DNA from: Chloroflexota bacterium
GTDB lineage: Bacteria; Chloroflexota; Limnocylindria; Limnocylindrales; CSP1-4
Assembly (NCBI GenBank): GCA_013698095.1
Contig: JACCVQ010000127.1
Span: forward strand, 1 to 33,556
Direction of reading: 5' to 3'
DNA: 33,556 nt
The notes under the pieces are model-generated. The model was given only the letters and a program-made list of their open reading frames with translations, did no database searches and had not been told where the DNA came from. Of the stretch, positions 32,998 to 33,556 are shown piece by piece (the stretch's first letter is position 1; every line of letters starts with the position of its first letter). The translations under genes were made by a program, and so were the position numbers.

Positions 32998-33556
32998 ATG
33001 GCTGAAGGCATCGTCTATCTCGACGTCGACGACGAGATCACATCCGCGGCGCAGCGCATCCGGTCCGCGCCGGGGACAAAAATCGCGCTGGTCATTCCAT
33101 ACGGCTCGCGCATCGCGACCTCGCGGATGAATTTCCGGCTTCTGTCGCGCGAGGCGTTCGTCAGCACGAAGCGGCTGTCGATCGTGTCGGGCGACGCCGG
33201 CTCGCGGTCGCTCGCGGCGTCAGCCGGGCTGCCGGTGTTCGGCTCGGTCGGGGAGTACGAGTCGACCCTCACCCGGCCGTCCGAGCCGCCTGCCGAGCCG
33301 GCGGCAGCGTCCGCCTCACTGACGGGCAGCGAGACCGTCGTCAGCGCGCCGGATCCGCTCGCGGGTCCGTCCACCCAGGCGCGCAAGTCGCAACGACCCA
33401 AGCGGCCGGCTCCGGAACCGGACGCGACCATGACGATCTCGACTGGGATCGCCGCGGCGGGAGCGGCGGGAGCGGCTGGAGCGGCTGGAGCGGCTGGAGC
33501 GCCTGGCGCGGGGTCGCCGACCTCGGCCGGAACGCACGCATCGTCCGGCGCCCCGC
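32998..33556 (+). CDS. Conserved protein of unknown function, cut by the window end
   Basis: The visible 186 residues start with a compact domain, MAEGIVYLDVDDEITSAAQR then KIALVIPYGSRIATSRMNFRLLSREA, followed by KRLSIVSGDAGSRSLAASAGLPVFGSVGEYE to about residue 85. The stretch from about 88 is low complexity: Pro/Ala/Ser, a basic patch (ARKSQRPKRP) and an Ala-Ala-Gly repeat. I recall this N-terminal wording in chloroflexotal proteins annotated as baseplate-J-like, placed next to FtsA-like genes, but the recollection is unverified. The alternating strand-helix look suggests a Rossmann-like fold. The C-terminal part lies outside, so the role cannot be judged. ATG 32998 is 11 bases after the FtsA-like stop and follows the TAGGCT box. 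Confidence 0.75.
   Translation, partial: MAEGIVYLDVDDEITSAAQRIRSAPGTKIALVIPYGSRIATSRMNFRLLSREAFVSTKRLSIVSGDAGSRSLAASAGLPVFGSVGEYESTLTRPSEPPAEPAAASASLTGSETVVSAPDPLAGPSTQARKSQRPKRPAPEPDATMTISTGIAAAGAAGAAGAAGAAGAPGAGSPTSAGTHASSGAP
33461..33505 (+). repeat. Tandem 9-base repeat inside the last gene
   Basis: Five units of GAGCGGCTG or one-base variants (33461, 33470, 33479, 33488, 33497) encode an Ala-Ala-Gly run. The units are nearly identical at DNA level, which suggests recent slippage, so copy number may differ between strains. Confidence 0.8.

Noticed and set aside
1..33556. CRISPR arrays, insertion sequences, prophage or integrase genes
   Set aside because: No regularly spaced repeats, transposase motifs or terminal inverted repeats are visible; gene content and base composition are even along the window.

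Overview
The window is a gene-dense, very GC-rich piece of bacterial chromosome. It holds no mobile elements, CRISPR arrays, rRNA or tRNA genes that I can see. Its mix of features fits a member of the Chloroflexota, possibly the Limnocylindria/Ellin6529-like clades: high GC, TANNNT boxes directly in front of start codons, an actinobacteria-style MacB/adaptor/lipoprotein set, and an FtsA-like protein next to a VYLDVDDEIT-type protein. This placement is an inference from protein style, and a high-GC actinobacterium is the main alternative.

Layout, left to right. (1) Bases 1-4472: a Rel-type (p)ppGpp synthetase/hydrolase, histidyl-tRNA synthetase and a coupled SAM methyltransferase. (2) Bases 4469-10488: a minus-strand operon (lipoprotein, adaptor, ABC ATPase, MacB-like permease) divergent from a response regulator and histidine kinase, so a self-contained envelope-sensing and export module. 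(3) Bases 10588-17245: aspartyl-tRNA synthetase, an EamA permease, a MobA-like nucleotidyltransferase with a degenerate P-loop, TypA/BipA, a small membrane protein and a half-size ferritin-like protein. (4) Bases 17412-20261: cysteine desulfurase translationally coupled to MnmA (tRNA 2-thiouridylation), then two coupled small membrane proteins. (5) Bases 20376-28775: a carbohydrate operon with a sugar-binding lipoprotein, two CUT1-type permeases, a secreted glycoamylase-fold enzyme (the endo-beta-1,2-glucanase superfamily) and a 1154-residue GH94 phosphorylase. (6) Bases 28867-33556: alanyl-tRNA synthetase, an FtsA/PilM-like actin fold protein and a conserved protein of unknown role cut by the window end.

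The most notable system is region 5. The two enzymes correspond, in order, to the central and C-terminal modules of cyclic beta-1,2-glucan synthase (NdvB/Cgs), but they are separate genes, lack the glycosyltransferase module and sit behind a sugar importer. I read this as a beta-1,2-glucan (sophoro-oligosaccharide) scavenging operon: cut outside, import, then phosphorolyse inside to glucose-1-phosphate.

A second pattern concerns expression. Seven genes, mostly the first of their unit and mostly translation-related (hisS, aspS, typA, iscS, alaS, the MobA-like gene and the last gene), have a TANNNT -10 box ending only 6-9 nt before the start codon, which suggests leaderless mRNAs. The sugar operon, two-component and small accessory genes carry Shine-Dalgarno sequences instead. 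Within operons, four-base stop/start overlaps (ATGA, GTGA, TTGA) are the rule. No gap between genes exceeds about 250 bases.
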